Shown: positions 1 through 9,070 of the stretch, in pieces
Position numbering within the stretch: position 1 is the stretch's first letter
How the letters are laid out: every line of letters starts with the position of its first letter
NCBI RefSeq assembly: GCF_025717675.1
Contig: NZ_JAJIRT010000004.1
Coordinates: 62,001 to 126,000 of the forward strand
Direction: 5' to 3'
Length of the DNA stretch: 64,000 nucleotides
Origin: Paucibacter sp. DJ2R-2
GTDB lineage: Bacteria; Pseudomonadota; Gammaproteobacteria; Burkholderiales; Burkholderiaceae_C
Position numbers and translations under genes: made by a program
Notes under the pieces: generated by a model
What the model saw: the letters and a program-made list of their open reading frames with translations, nothing else
Told to the model about the DNA's origin: nothing
Databases searched by the model: none

Positions 1-1627
1 TGCCATCGACACCGGCCGACATGATGCCGCCGGCATAACCAGCACCTTCACCGGCGGGGTAGAGCCCCTTGATGTTGAGGCTTTGGTAGTCGCGGCCACG
101 GGTGATACGCAGGGGCGAGGAGGTACGGGTTTCGACGCCGGTGAGCACAGCGTCGGGGCGCGAGAAGCCTTTGATCTGGCGCTCAAACGCGGGCAAAGCC
201 TCGCGGATCGCGTCCAGGCAGTACTCGGGCAGGCTGCCGCGGCCTTTTTGCTGCAAATCGGTCAGGGTCACGCCGGGCTTGTAGCTGGGCTCGACATTGC
301 CCAGCACCTTGGAGCGCTGGCGCTTGATGAAGTCACCGACCAGGGCGCCGGGAGCCAGATAGCCGCCCTCGCCCAGCTCGTATGCGCGGCTTTCCCAGAT
401 GCGCTGGAAGGCCATGCCATCGAGCGGGCTGACCGGGCCTTCGTGCTTGCCGTCCTGGCGGTAGTCCTGCGGGCTGATGCCGACGACGATGCCGGCATTG
501 GCATTGCGTTCGTTGCGCGAGTACTGGCTCATGCCGTTGGTGACGACGCGCTCGGGCTCGCTGGTGGCGGCCACCACGGTGCCGCCGGGGCACATGCAGA
601 AGCTGTAGACCGAGCGGCCGTTCTTGGCGTGGTGCACCAGCTTGTAATCGGCCGCGCCGAGGATGGGGTTGCCGGCGTTGGGCCCGAAGCGGGCCGCGTC
701 GATCACGCTTTGCGGATGCTCGATGCGGTAACCGATGGAGAACGGCTTCGCCTCCATGAACACACCGCGCTGATGCAGCATGGTGAAGGTGTCGCGGGCA
801 CTGTGGCCCAAGGCGAGCACCACATGGTCGCTGCGGATCTGCTCGCCCGACTCCAGCGTCACACCGCGGATGTGCTCGCTGCCATCGGCGCCCTTTTCGA
901 TGCGCACATCGCTGACCTTTTGCTCGAAGCGGATCTCGCCGCCCAGAGCCTCGATCTCGGCGCGCATCTTGATCACCATGCTGACCAGGCGGAAGGTGCC
1001 GATGTGAGGCTTGCTGACGAACAGGATCTCCTCCGGCGCGCCGGCCTTGACGAATTCGGTCAGCACCTTGCGGGTCAGGTGGCGCGGGTCGGAGATCTGG
1101 CTCCAGAGCTTGCCATCGGAGAAGGTGCCGGCGCCGCCCTCGCCGAACTGCACATTCGATTCGGGGTTCAGGCGCTGCTCGCGCCACAGGCCCCAGGTGT
1201 CCTTGGTGCGCTCGCGCACCTGCTTGCCGCGCTCCAGCACGATGGGACGCAAGCCCATCTGGGCCAGGATCAGGGCGGCAAAGATGCCGCAGGGGCCGAA
1301 GCCGATGACCACGGGCCGCGGGCGCTCGCCGCCGTTGAAGAAGTCCACCGGCGCATGGCCGACGAATTTGTAGCCGGTGTCGGGCGTGGGCTTGATGTGC
1401 GGGTCGCCGGCGAACTGGGCCAGCAAAGCCGCTTCGTCGCTGAGTTCGCAGTCGACGGTGTAGATCAGCTGGATGGCCGACTTCTTGCGCGCGTCATAGC
1501 TGCGCTTGAAAACGGTGAAGCCCAGCAGCGCCGCATCGCTTTGCAGCCCCAGGCGCTGCAAAACAGCCGGGCGCAATGCGTCTTCGGCGTGGTCCAGCGG
1601 CAAGCGGAGTTCGGTGATGCGGAGCAT
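1..1627 (-). CDS. FAD-dependent oxidoreductase, COG2509 type (3' end off window)
   Basis: The gene starts with ATG at 1627 and runs off the left edge; 542 codons are visible, close to the usual family length, so only a short C-terminal piece is missing. A dinucleotide-binding motif GFGPCGIFAA lies near residue 108, followed by a run ending in VLERG, as in FAD-dependent dehydrogenases of the COG2509 family. Further in, FGEGGAGTFSDGKL, CMCPGGTVV and, at the truncated end, AGEGAGYAGGIMSAGVDG are recognisable family blocks. The N-terminal ~90 residues form the extra domain typical of this family. The substrate is not known for most members; a cytosolic flavin-dependent redox or hydroxylation role is the safe statement. 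The family call is firm, the reaction is not. Confidence 0.85.
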   Translation of the reverse strand, partial: MLRITELRLPLDHAEDALRPAVLQRLGLQSDAALLGFTVFKRSYDARKKSAIQLIYTVDCELSDEAALLAQFAGDPHIKPTPDTGYKFVGHAPVDFFNGGERPRPVVIGFGPCGIFAALILAQMGLRPIVLERGKQVRERTKDTWGLWREQRLNPESNVQFGEGGAGTFSDGKLWSQISDPRHLTRKVLTEFVKAGAPEEILFVSKPHIGTFRLVSMVIKMRAEIEALGGEIRFEQKVSDVRIEKGADGSEHIRGVTLESGEQIRSDHVVLALGHSARDTFTMLHQRGVFMEAKPFSIGYRIEHPQSVIDAARFGPNAGNPILGAADYKLVHHAKNGRSVYSFCMCPGGTVVAATSEPERVVTNGMSQYSRNERNANAGIVVGISPQDYRQDGKHEGPVSPLDGMAFQRIWESRAYELGEGGYLAPGALVGDFIKRQRSKVLGNVEPSYKPGVTLTDLQQKGRGSLPEYCLDAIREALPAFERQIKGFSRPDAVLTGVETRTSSPLRITRGRDYQSLNIKGLYPAGEGAGYAGGIMSAGVDG

Positions 1628-1676
1628 GGTGTCTTGGGGTGGTTCAGGGTGAGCGCAGGGCAAAAATGTGCGGCTC

Positions 1677-1712
1677 AAAAAAACACAGGCCCCACCGGGA
1701 GGAAGGGCCTGT
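1677..1712 (-). terminator. Rho-independent terminator candidate
   Basis: A perfect 8-bp stem (ACAGGCCC at 1685-1692 with GGGCCTGT at 1705-1712) is followed, reading on the minus strand, by a run of seven T (1677-1683) after one G. It lies 64 bp downstream of the small gene ending at 1776 and just before the next minus-strand gene at 1627, so it would separate the two transcripts. Confidence 0.7.
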
Positions 1713-1775
1713 TGTCAGCGCAGAAGGGGCCGTCAGTCATTGCAAGCAAGACCTGGCTCCCTCGGCCACGGGGCT

Positions 1776-1943
1776 TCAGCCGCCGCTGCTGGGGCGCTTG
1801 CCCGGGTTCTTCTTGCTGCGGGTGTGCGCGCCGCGCTCCAGGCTGGACTTCTGGCCGTGCGGGGCGGTGAAGGTCACGCCCTTGGGAGCGGCGGGACGGG
1901 GAGTGGCGCGTGCTGCGGCTTCGGTGATGATTTTGTTGCCCAT
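1776..1943 (-). CDS. Small basic hypothetical protein (55 aa)
   Basis: A short open frame begins MGNKIITEAAARATPRP at 1943, with GGAG seven bases upstream of the ATG. A longer in-frame start at 2006 has no such site and would add a Phe-rich stretch that does not look coding. The protein is rich in Lys, Arg, Pro and Gly toward its end (KKNPGKRPSSGG) and has no signal peptide, membrane segment or recognisable domain. It lies between two unrelated minus-strand genes and has its own terminator candidate downstream. I do not recognise the function. The ribosome binding site, the terminator and the sensible composition argue that it is a real gene, but length alone does not prove it. Confidence 0.5.
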   Translation of the reverse strand: MGNKIITEAAARATPRPAAPKGVTFTAPHGQKSSLERGAHTRSKKNPGKRPSSGG

Positions 1944-2112
1944 GATGGCTCCGGTACGGAAAAAGAAATCGGAAAAAACTGCAAAACCCGGGGTCTTGCC
2001 CACCAATCCACTGCCGCCGCCCGCACAGACTTTGAGCGGCTGCGGCAGGGTGGGTCGTGGATCGAACCTGGGATTTTACTGTGTTATCACGCGCGCCGGG
2101 CTTTTTGTCCCC

Positions 2113-5100
2113 TCAGGCCCTGCCTGGAGCCTGCAGCAACTGCTCCAGGGCGACCGGCCGGTGCAGCAAATAGCCCTGGCTGAAATCCACTCCCAACGCA
2201 CTCAGACGGCTGAGCGCGGCAGCGCTGTCGACGCAACCGGCCACGGTGCGCAGGCCGATGATCTGGGCCACGTCAACAAAGGCGCGCACGGCCGCTTCGT
2301 CGAGTGGATCTTCGGCCAGGTCGCGGCTGAACTGGCCGGCAATCTTCAGGTAGTCGAGCGGCAAGCTCTTGAGGTAGCCAAAACCCGAGGCGCCGGCGCC
2401 AAACTCATCAAGTGCCGCGCTCGCCCCCAGAGCCCTCACCTGCTCCAGGAACAGGGCGGCGTCGGCCAGGCCGGCCACGGCGGTGTGCTCGCTGATCTCG
2501 AAGCAGAGCTGGCGGCAGACCTCGGGCCCGGCCGCCTGCAGCAGCTCCAGCGCCCAGCGGTGGAAGGCGCGGTCGCCGATGGCCTGCTCCGACAAATTGA
2601 TGCTCAGCTCGCCGACGCTGCGCGGCAAAAGAGCCTGCAAGCGTTGCACCACTTCAGCGAGCACCCAGCGGTCGATCTGCGCCGCCAGCTGGAAGCGCGC
2701 CGCTGCGGGCAGGAAAGCGCCGGGCAGCAAAAGCGGGTCGCCCGCCGGCGCCGGCTCTCCGACCATGCGCAGCAGCACTTCGGCACGCACATGGCCGGGC
2801 GCCAGGCGGTGACCCGGCCGCAGGGGTACGCGCTCCTGCGCCTGGTGCAGGTCCTCGATGCGCTGGCCGTGCAGGACAAAGCGGCCTTCACTGAGCGCCC
2901 GGGCGATGCGCTCGTTCCACTGCAGCTCGCCCGCGCGAGCGGCGGCGGCGGCATTGCTGTCCTGCCAGACATGGACGCGGTTGCGACCGGCCTGCTTGGC
3001 GGCATAGCAAGCGCCATCGGCGGCCTTCATGGCCAGGTCGAGGTGGCTCCAGCGTGCATCGAGCGGCACCAGGCCGACGCTGGCGCCGACGGCAAAACGC
3101 CGGCCGTCATGAATGAACTGGAACGCCTCCATGCGCTCGCAAATCTGTTGCGCCACCCGTTCGGCCTGCAGCGGCGGGCAATGTTCCAGTAGCACGGCGA
3201 ACTCGTCCCCGCCCAGGCGCGCCAGGCTGTCGCGGCTGCGCACCACGCCCAAGAGCAGGCGCGCCACCTGCTGCAGCAGCAGATCGCCGACGGCATGGCC
3301 GCAGGCGTCGTTGACCGCCTTGAACTGATCGAGGTCGATGCACATCAGCGCATGTTGGGCGGGCGCCGCCTGTGGCTGCGAGGCCTGCGCCTGCTCCAAG
3401 GCGGCCCGCACGCGCTGTTCGAACTCGCTGCGATTGATCAGGCCCGTCAAGAGATCGTGGCTGGCCCGGAAGCTCATCTCGCCGGCCTGGCGCCGCTGTT
3501 CGGTGACGTCGTGAAAAACCAGCACCGCGCCGAGCAGTTCGCCGCGCTCATTGCGAATCGGTGCGGCCGAGTCGGCCACGCCCAAGCGGCGGCCGTCGAG
3601 CGCGATCAGCTGGGCTTGGCCTGCCAAGCCGGCCGGCTCACCGGTGGCCAGGCAGCGCGCCACCGGGTTCTCGACCAGCTCACCGCTGAGTTCATGGACC
3701 ACATGGAAGACCTGCTCCAGCGGCCGGCCGAAAGCCGCCTCGCCGCGCCAGCCGGTCATGCGCTCAGCGGCCGGATTCAGCCAATGCACGCGGCCGCGGG
3801 CGTCGGTGGTGATGACGGCATCGCCGATCGAACGCAGGGTCACCCGCAGCAGCTCATGCTGCTCGGCCAGCTCAGCCGCCAACTGCTCGGCGAGCTCGGC
3901 CGCCAAGCGGCGCATCTCGGTCAGGTCCCAGTTACAGCCAACCAGGCGCAGGGCGCGGCCCTGGCCATCGCGGATGACGCGGCCGGAGGCGCGCAGATGA
4001 TGGATGCTGGCGTCCGGCCAGACGATGCGGAACTCGATCAGAAAGGGCTGGCTGCCCTCGATGGCCTGCAGCACGGCCTGATGCACGGCCGCCAGGTCCT
4101 GGGGGTGGATATGGCGGGTCCAGAGCTCGTAGCCGTTCAGCCCCTCCTGGCCCTGGGCCGGCGGCGACAGGCCGTACAGCCGGTACATCCAAGCGTCCCA
4201 ATGCAGATAGCCGCTGCTCAGGTCCCACTCCCAGATACCGATCTGGCCGCTGTCGGCCGCCACGGCCAGACGCTCCTCGCTGGACTTCAGCCGCGCCTGC
4301 ATCTGCACCTGCGTGCTGACATCCTCGACCGTGCCGACGAAACCGAGCAGCTGCTGATCCGGCCCCAGCACCGGCCGCGCCCGTGAATGCACATGGCGTT
4401 CGCTGCGGTCAGGCCGGCGCAGGCGGTATTGCTGGTCGAATTCGCACAGTTCCTTGGCGCAGCGCTGCCATTCGTCCAGCACGCGGGCGGCGTCGTCGGG
4501 GTGCAAGGTGGACGGCCAGCCCCGCCCTAGGCTCTGAGCAAGACTGAGGCCATAAATCTGCTGCCAGCGCGGGTTGGTGTAGCTGCATTCGCCCTGTGGG
4601 TCGGTGGCGTAGACACCGAGCGGCGAGGACTCGCTCAGGGTCCGCAACCAGGCCTCGCGGCGCGTCAGCTCGCGCGCATTGGCCCGGGCATCCAGCTCGG
4701 TGCGCCGGCCCTGCAGGGCCAGCGCAGCCGCCACGGCGAGCTGGCGCAGCACACCGGCCTGCGCCTCGCTGAGCCGGCGCGGCTCATGGTCGAGCACGCA
4801 CAAGGTGCCGACCAGATGGCCATCGCGCAAACGCAGCGGCATGCCGGCATAGAAGCGCAGGCCGCGGCGCCCCGGGCCGCCGCGCACCACCGGGCTGTCG
4901 GCGAAACGCGGGTCCAGCGCCGCATCGGCCACCTCGAACAGATCGCTGCCCAGAATGGCGATGTCGCAGCAGGTCAGCTCGCGCGGCAGCTCGCCCACCT
5001 CGGCCAGACCGACGCCAGCCTTGAACCAGACCCGCTGCGCGTCCACCAAGGCCAGGCGTGCCACCGGCGCCGCACAAGCCAGGGCGGCGGCCTGCACCAG

Positions 5101-5199
5101 GGCGTCAAACTCAGGCTCGGGTGCGCTGTCCAGCACCTCCAAAGCGTACAGCGCGGCCAGACGCTCGGTCTCGGCGGCAGGCGCTGGCATCTGTGTCAT
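2113..5199 (-). CDS. GAF-PAS-PAS-PAS-GGDEF-EAL signalling protein, EAL domain degenerate
   Basis: A 1028-residue cytosolic c-di-GMP signalling protein. The start at 5199 follows a GGGGGAG site; upstream in-frame starts lack one. Order: GAF (about 20-170), three PAS units (about 180-580, the last two each introduced by a short helix), GGDEF (about 590-755), EAL (about 775-1028). The GGDEF motif RLGGDEFAV is intact, and RSRD five residues before it is a complete inhibitory I-site, so diguanylate cyclase activity with product inhibition is expected. The EAL domain is eroded: EVLLRM, NLS and FEISEH remain, but DDFGTG has become DEFGAG, LKID has become LKIA and the AEGVE glutamate is lost (AGCVDS). 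Hydrolysis of c-di-GMP is therefore doubtful; the domain may bind or regulate. No membrane segment is seen. The gene is divergent from the BON lipoprotein gene at 5413. Confidence 0.92.
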   Translation of the reverse strand: MTQMPAPAAETERLAALYALEVLDSAPEPEFDALVQAAALACAAPVARLALVDAQRVWFKAGVGLAEVGELPRELTCCDIAILGSDLFEVADAALDPRFADSPVVRGGPGRRGLRFYAGMPLRLRDGHLVGTLCVLDHEPRRLSEAQAGVLRQLAVAAALALQGRRTELDARANARELTRREAWLRTLSESSPLGVYATDPQGECSYTNPRWQQIYGLSLAQSLGRGWPSTLHPDDAARVLDEWQRCAKELCEFDQQYRLRRPDRSERHVHSRARPVLGPDQQLLGFVGTVEDVSTQVQMQARLKSSEERLAVAADSGQIGIWEWDLSSGYLHWDAWMYRLYGLSPPAQGQEGLNGYELWTRHIHPQDLAAVHQAVLQAIEGSQPFLIEFRIVWPDASIHHLRASGRVIRDGQGRALRLVGCNWDLTEMRRLAAELAEQLAAELAEQHELLRVTLRSIGDAVITTDARGRVHWLNPAAERMTGWRGEAAFGRPLEQVFHVVHELSGELVENPVARCLATGEPAGLAGQAQLIALDGRRLGVADSAAPIRNERGELLGAVLVFHDVTEQRRQAGEMSFRASHDLLTGLINRSEFEQRVRAALEQAQASQPQAAPAQHALMCIDLDQFKAVNDACGHAVGDLLLQQVARLLLGVVRSRDSLARLGGDEFAVLLEHCPPLQAERVAQQICERMEAFQFIHDGRRFAVGASVGLVPLDARWSHLDLAMKAADGACYAAKQAGRNRVHVWQDSNAAAAARAGELQWNERIARALSEGRFVLHGQRIEDLHQAQERVPLRPGHRLAPGHVRAEVLLRMVGEPAPAGDPLLLPGAFLPAAARFQLAAQIDRWVLAEVVQRLQALLPRSVGELSINLSEQAIGDRAFHRWALELLQAAGPEVCRQLCFEISEHTAVAGLADAALFLEQVRALGASAALDEFGAGASGFGYLKSLPLDYLKIAGQFSRDLAEDPLDEAAVRAFVDVAQIIGLRTVAGCVDSAAALSRLSALGVDFSQGYLLHRPVALEQLLQAPGRA

Positions 5200-5412
5200 G
5201 GCGGGCTCCCCCGGCTGGCAGGTCGGAGCCACCGCCCCCGCCAACAAATTGTTACGACTGATTGTGAGCCGGGGCGTCGCCGCCGACATGCGGGTTCGCC
5301 CTGATGGGCCAGGCCTCGTCCGCCCGCCGTGCCGGTGCGCTGGCGTACCGACGCCAGACCGGGCCCGCGCCACATTCGAATGCATTCACACTCAGCCACC
5401 AGGATGGACCCC

Positions 5413-5997
5413 ATGACCCACGCTTTCCAGCCCCTCGCGACCCACCGCCTCGTGCCCGCGGCCGTCGCCGCTTCACTTTTGCTCTTGCTCGGTGCCTGCA
5501 ACCGTGCGCCCGAGACGCCGGCCACGCCCACGACGTCGGTGGGCAACCAGATCGACGACACGGTGATCACCAGCCGCATCAAGACCGCCTTGCTCGAAGA
5601 CCCCAGCATCAAGAGCCTCAGCATCGATGTCGAGACCCGCAAGGGCGAAGTCATCCTCAGCGGCCATGCCGATCAGCAGAGCCAGATCGACTTGGCCGGT
5701 CGCATTGCCACCGCGGTGGTGGGTGTGAGTTCGGTCGACAACCATCTGGCGCTCAAGGGCCCGTCCGCCTCGGTCGGTCAGACCACCGACGATGTGATCG
5801 TCACCAGCCGGGTCAAGACCGCCCTGCTCAATGAACCCCTGGTCAAGAGCTTTGACATCTCGGTCAGCACCCTCAAGGGCGATGTGCGCCTGACCGGTTT
5901 CGTCAACAACCAGGCCCAGATCGACCGCAGCATCGCCGTGGCACGCGCCGTCGAGGGCGTGCACAGCATCCACGACGAGCTGACGATCAAGAAGTAA
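5413..5997 (+). CDS. BON-domain (OsmY-like) lipoprotein
   Basis: A 194-residue envelope protein. Start chosen at 5413 because AGGA lies eight bases upstream; a second ATG at 5404 overlaps that site. Residues 15-30 form a lipoprotein signal ending LLLLLGAC, so Cys becomes the lipidated residue. Two BON domains follow (about 45-115 and 120-190), each with the pattern DD-V-I-T-S-R-IKTALL early and a K-G-[DE]-V-x-L-x-G strand. BON domains bind phospholipid or stabilise the envelope, and OsmY-like proteins respond to osmotic and membrane stress. The two units are clearly duplicates. The 3' end overlaps the convergent oxidoreductase gene by 11 bp. The family is certain; the exact role is inferred. 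Confidence 0.9.
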   Translation: MTHAFQPLATHRLVPAAVAASLLLLLGACNRAPETPATPTTSVGNQIDDTVITSRIKTALLEDPSIKSLSIDVETRKGEVILSGHADQQSQIDLAGRIATAVVGVSSVDNHLALKGPSASVGQTTDDVIVTSRVKTALLNEPLVKSFDISVSTLKGDVRLTGFVNNQAQIDRSIAVARAVEGVHSIHDELTIKK

Positions 5998-7015
5998 GCG
6001 ATGCGGCCCGGGCGTTGAGCAGGGCCTGGGCCAAGGCCCGGCCGCTGCGCCAGGCGCCTTCGACTTTTCCGCCCATCAGCCAGTCACCACACAGACCCAG
6101 GCCGGCGGCCGCATCCCAGTCGCAGCCCAGGGTCAGGGGCGGCGCGCTGTCGGCATAACGCCATCGATGCACGGCCAGTTGATCGGGCGAACGGCCACCC
6201 AGCTCGGCGAACGCGGCCAGCAGGGGCTCGCTGGCCTGTTCGAGCGTCAGCTCCAGATTCGCCTCGCTCCACTCGGCCTCGGCATGAAGCAACCAGGTTT
6301 CGCCGCTGCCCGCCAGCGCACGGCCCGGCTTGCTGCTGTCGCGAGCCACCCAGCGCAAAGGGCCCTGGTTGACGAAGGCGGCATCGAAATCCAGATCCAG
6401 CGCCTGCTCGTAGCGCAGCATCAGCGCCCAGCTGCCACGCATTCGGGCGGCAGCGGCACGGGCCCGCAAAACTTCGCTGTGGCCGGCCAGCAAGGGCGCG
6501 GCCTGCGGCGCGGGCACGGCCAGCAGCACGGCGGCGAAAGCCTGGGTGGCCAGCACCTGATGCTCCGCTTCGGCCAGCTGCAACTGCCAAGCGCCATCGG
6601 CGCGGCGCTGCAGGCCTTGCACGGTAGCCTGGACATGAAGCGGCAAGGACTGCGCCAGCCAGCGCGCCGGCGCCGTCATCTGCGGCAAGCCGACGAAGCG
6701 CTCCGTCTCACTCGCCCCGCGCTCCGCTGGGCTGGGGCCGAACACGCGCAGGCGCGGCTGCCAGGGCGCGGCCACGCCGGCCGCCTGCCAGCGCGCCAGC
6801 TCGGCGCGGAACTCAGGGTCGCGGGCGGTGAAGTACTGGGCGCCATGGTCGCATTGCCAGCCCTCGCCGCGGCGTGTGCTCATGCGGCCGGCCGGGCCAC
6901 GGCTTTTCTCGAACAGCTGCACGGGCACGCCGGCCGCCTGCAAAGCCTGGGCGCAAGACAGGCCAGCCAGGCCAGCGCCGACGATGGCCACGGAGGCATT
7001 GGAGGAGAGAGACAT
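5987..7015 (-). CDS. FAD-dependent amine oxidase-like (renalase-type) oxidoreductase
   Basis: A 342-residue flavoprotein starting MSLSSNASVAIVGAGLAG at 7015. The Rossmann motif VAIVGAGLAGLSCAQAL near residues 9-25 and the FEKSRGPAGRMSTRR block near 38-52 are characteristic of the small FAD-dependent amine oxidase-like family that includes renalase. CDHGAQYFTARDPEF follows, another family signature. The C-terminal LGLCGDWLMGGKVEGAWRSG is the second FAD-contacting block. There is no signal peptide, so it acts in the cytosol. Substrate unknown; bacterial renalase relatives oxidise abnormal reduced nicotinamide isomers, and that is a possibility only. It is divergent from the TIGR02450/SDR pair (145 bp between starts) and overlaps the BON gene at its 3' end. 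Confidence 0.85.
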   Translation of the reverse strand: MSLSSNASVAIVGAGLAGLSCAQALQAAGVPVQLFEKSRGPAGRMSTRRGEGWQCDHGAQYFTARDPEFRAELARWQAAGVAAPWQPRLRVFGPSPAERGASETERFVGLPQMTAPARWLAQSLPLHVQATVQGLQRRADGAWQLQLAEAEHQVLATQAFAAVLLAVPAPQAAPLLAGHSEVLRARAAAARMRGSWALMLRYEQALDLDFDAAFVNQGPLRWVARDSSKPGRALAGSGETWLLHAEAEWSEANLELTLEQASEPLLAAFAELGGRSPDQLAVHRWRYADSAPPLTLGCDWDAAAGLGLCGDWLMGGKVEGAWRSGRALAQALLNARAASLTS

Positions 7016-7160
7016 GGGCGGCGGAGCTCCAGAAGACGGGCTGCTGATTGTGCGGTTCCAGGTGGTCGAAGGTTGGACGCACTCGGCATGCGCCGGGACC
7101 CGGGTCGGGCATTGCCGGACGGCGCTGCGGCGCGGCCACGCTTGGGCTAGGCTGCAGCCC

Positions 7161-7415
7161 ATGTCATCCCCACACCCCGCCCCGCCCCTGCACCCCAAGA
7201 AGCTGCTGCACAGCAAATGGACCGCGTTGCAGCCGCAGCAGCGCGAGCGTCATTTCATGGTCAGCCGGGTGATCGCGCCCGAGATCGGCCCCAGCGGCCA
7301 GCCCGGCCCGGTCGAGTGGATCGAGCTGGAGGCGGTGCTGTCCAAGCGCGTGCAGCGCCTGGCCTGGCGCGACTTGCGCGACAGCGAGCGCTGGCGCCAG
7401 GGCTGGCTGGCATGA
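7161..7415 (+). CDS. TIGR02450 family Trp-rich protein
   Basis: A small 84-residue cytosolic protein. The core LLHSKWTALQP, RHFMVSRVI, IELEAVLSKR, WRDLRDSERWRQGW matches the conserved tryptophan-rich family TIGR02450, which is widespread in proteobacteria and has no established function. ATG at 7161; longer in-frame starts exist but the family begins here. Its stop codon overlaps the start of the following dehydrogenase gene (ATGA), so the two are translationally coupled and may act together. Confidence 0.85.
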   Translation: MSSPHPAPPLHPKKLLHSKWTALQPQQRERHFMVSRVIAPEIGPSGQPGPVEWIELEAVLSKRVQRLAWRDLRDSERWRQGWLA

Positions 7416-8134
7416 ACGACAACACCCCGTTTCAGGGCATGAGCAGCCTGCCCGAGGGCTACCGTGCCCTGGTGATCGGCGCCTCGGGCGCTCTGGGTGC
7501 TGCCTTTGTGGCGCACTTGCAGGCCGACCCGCGCTGCGCCGGCGTCATCGGCCTGCACCGGCAGTCCGCGCCAGCCCTGGACTTTGCCGACGAAGCCAGC
7601 ATCGCCAGGGCCGCGCAGGCCCTGCGTGAACAGGCGCCCTTTCACCTCCTCATCAATGCCGCCGGCCTGCTGCACAGCGCCGACTTCATGCCCGAGAAAA
7701 AGCTCGGCGAGCTCAGCTACGCCCAGTTGCAAGCCACCTTCCTGGTCAACACCTTCGGCCCGGCCCTGCTGCTGCGCCACTTCTTGCCGCTGATGGACAA
7801 GCAGCGCAGCGTGCTGGCCCTGCTCTCGGCCAAGGTGGGCAGCATCGAGGACAACCGACTGGGCGGCTGGTACAGCTACCGCGCCTCCAAGGCGGCCCTG
7901 AACATGCTGCTCAAGACCGCCGCCATCGAAGCCAAACGCAGCCTGCCGGGCGCGGCCCTGATCGCCCTGCACCCAGGCACGGTCAGCTCGGCCCTGTCAC
8001 GCCCGTTTCGCGGCGACGAGATCGGCCGGCCGCCGGCCCTGGCCGCGCAAGAAATGCTGGCCGTGCTGGACCGCGTGCAGGCCGAAGACAGCGGCAGCTT
8101 CTTGAGCTACCAGGGCGAGCGCCTGCCCTGGTGA
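7412..8134 (+). CDS. Short-chain dehydrogenase/reductase (CsgA-like SDR)
   Basis: A 240-residue NAD(P)-dependent oxidoreductase of the SDR superfamily. The cofactor motif GASGALG is at 23-29, NAAG at 82-85, the structural Asn at 113, catalytic Ser at 139, and the active-site pair Y156/K160 in YSYRASK. All catalytic residues are present. The closing LHPGTVSSALSRPF resembles the C-factor/CsgA-like subgroup, which reduces unidentified carbonyl compounds. Start at 7412 overlaps the stop of the TIGR02450 gene by four bases. Cytosolic; substrate unknown. Confidence 0.88.
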   Translation: MNDNTPFQGMSSLPEGYRALVIGASGALGAAFVAHLQADPRCAGVIGLHRQSAPALDFADEASIARAAQALREQAPFHLLINAAGLLHSADFMPEKKLGELSYAQLQATFLVNTFGPALLLRHFLPLMDKQRSVLALLSAKVGSIEDNRLGGWYSYRASKAALNMLLKTAAIEAKRSLPGAALIALHPGTVSSALSRPFRGDEIGRPPALAAQEMLAVLDRVQAEDSGSFLSYQGERLPW

Positions 8135-8242
8135 GCGGCGACCAGGCATTTCGCCTGGGCGATGGGGTACCGCGCCGCAGCCATCCTGGCTATGCTGTGC
8201 GCCTACCGCCCTCATGCCCTCTTTGCGATCAGGAGCCGAAAC

Positions 8243-9049
8243 ATGCCTGGGTTCACGAGGAACTGGATGCCGCTGACCGCAGCGCTTTGGGCGATCTTGC
8301 TGGCGCTTGTCCTGCTGCCCCGCCCGGCACAAGCCGCGCCCTGCAGCCGGCCGCTGCGCATCGCGATGATGGAGTGGCCGCCCTACTTCTATCCCAATGA
8401 CAAGGGCGAGGCGGTGGGCGCCGACATTGAACTGATACGTGCCGTCTTCAAGGAGGCCGGCTGCAGCCTGGAATTGGGCGAGGCGCTGCCGCGCAACCGC
8501 CGCTACGCCATGTTCAAAGCCGGCGAGCTAGACATCATCCCCGGCGCCTCGGACACACCCGAGCGGCGCGAGTTCGCCTGGTTCGGCCGCGCCTACCGCA
8601 TGGAGACGGTCAGCCTCTTCACTCTGCCGGCCAAGTTGCCCCTGTACCGCGATGTCAGTGGCTTTCAGGACCTGCTGAACCGGCGCATTCCCTTGCTCAG
8701 CCTCAATGCCGGCTGGTTCGGCGCCGACTACGAGCAGTACATCGGCCGCCTGCAGGAAGCGCGCCTGAGCTCCACCTTCGAGACCTTCGAGAAAGGCCTG
8801 TTGATGCTGGCCCGCGAGCGCGGCGAGCTGGTCATGGCCGACCATGCCACCCTGCTCTTTGAAGCCGGACGGCTGAAGATGGAGCTGGCGCCTTTGCCCT
8901 ACCACCCCTCGAACGCGCCCGTGCACCTGATGTTCAGCAAGAAGACCGTCAGCGAGGACGAGGTACTGCGCCTCAATGCCGCACAGGAGCGGCTGGAGGC
9001 GCGCGGCCTGCTGCGCGCCATCCGGGCGCGCTACGGTGTGCAGTACTGA
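8243..9049 (+). CDS. Periplasmic solute-binding protein, family 3 type
   Basis: A 268-residue exported protein. Start at 8243 is fixed by AGGAG upstream; a longer frame from 8162 lacks a site. Residues 1-33 form a signal peptide with cleavage after AQA. The mature part has the family-3 layout: LRIAMMEWPPYFY near 39, VGADIELIRAVF near 60, and DIIPGASDTPERREFAWF near 94. There is no ABC permease or ATPase next to it, so it is either an orphan receptor or a PAAT-like sensory protein of the kind common in Burkholderiales, where such proteins often have no transporter. Ligand unknown, perhaps amino acid-like. Confidence 0.82.
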   Translation: MPGFTRNWMPLTAALWAILLALVLLPRPAQAAPCSRPLRIAMMEWPPYFYPNDKGEAVGADIELIRAVFKEAGCSLELGEALPRNRRYAMFKAGELDIIPGASDTPERREFAWFGRAYRMETVSLFTLPAKLPLYRDVSGFQDLLNRRIPLLSLNAGWFGADYEQYIGRLQEARLSSTFETFEKGLLMLARERGELVMADHATLLFEAGRLKMELAPLPYHPSNAPVHLMFSKKTVSEDEVLRLNAAQERLEARGLLRAIRARYGVQY

Positions 9050-9070
9050 ACCCGCTGCCCCTGCCCTCAA

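Noticed and set aside
83-1870. A 595-codon plus-strand frame at the left edge
   Set aside because: Antisense of the FAD oxidoreductase.
2045-2085. A stretch resembling a tRNA T-arm (ATCGAACCTGGGATT)
   Set aside because: No matching acceptor, D or anticodon arms could be built around it on either strand.
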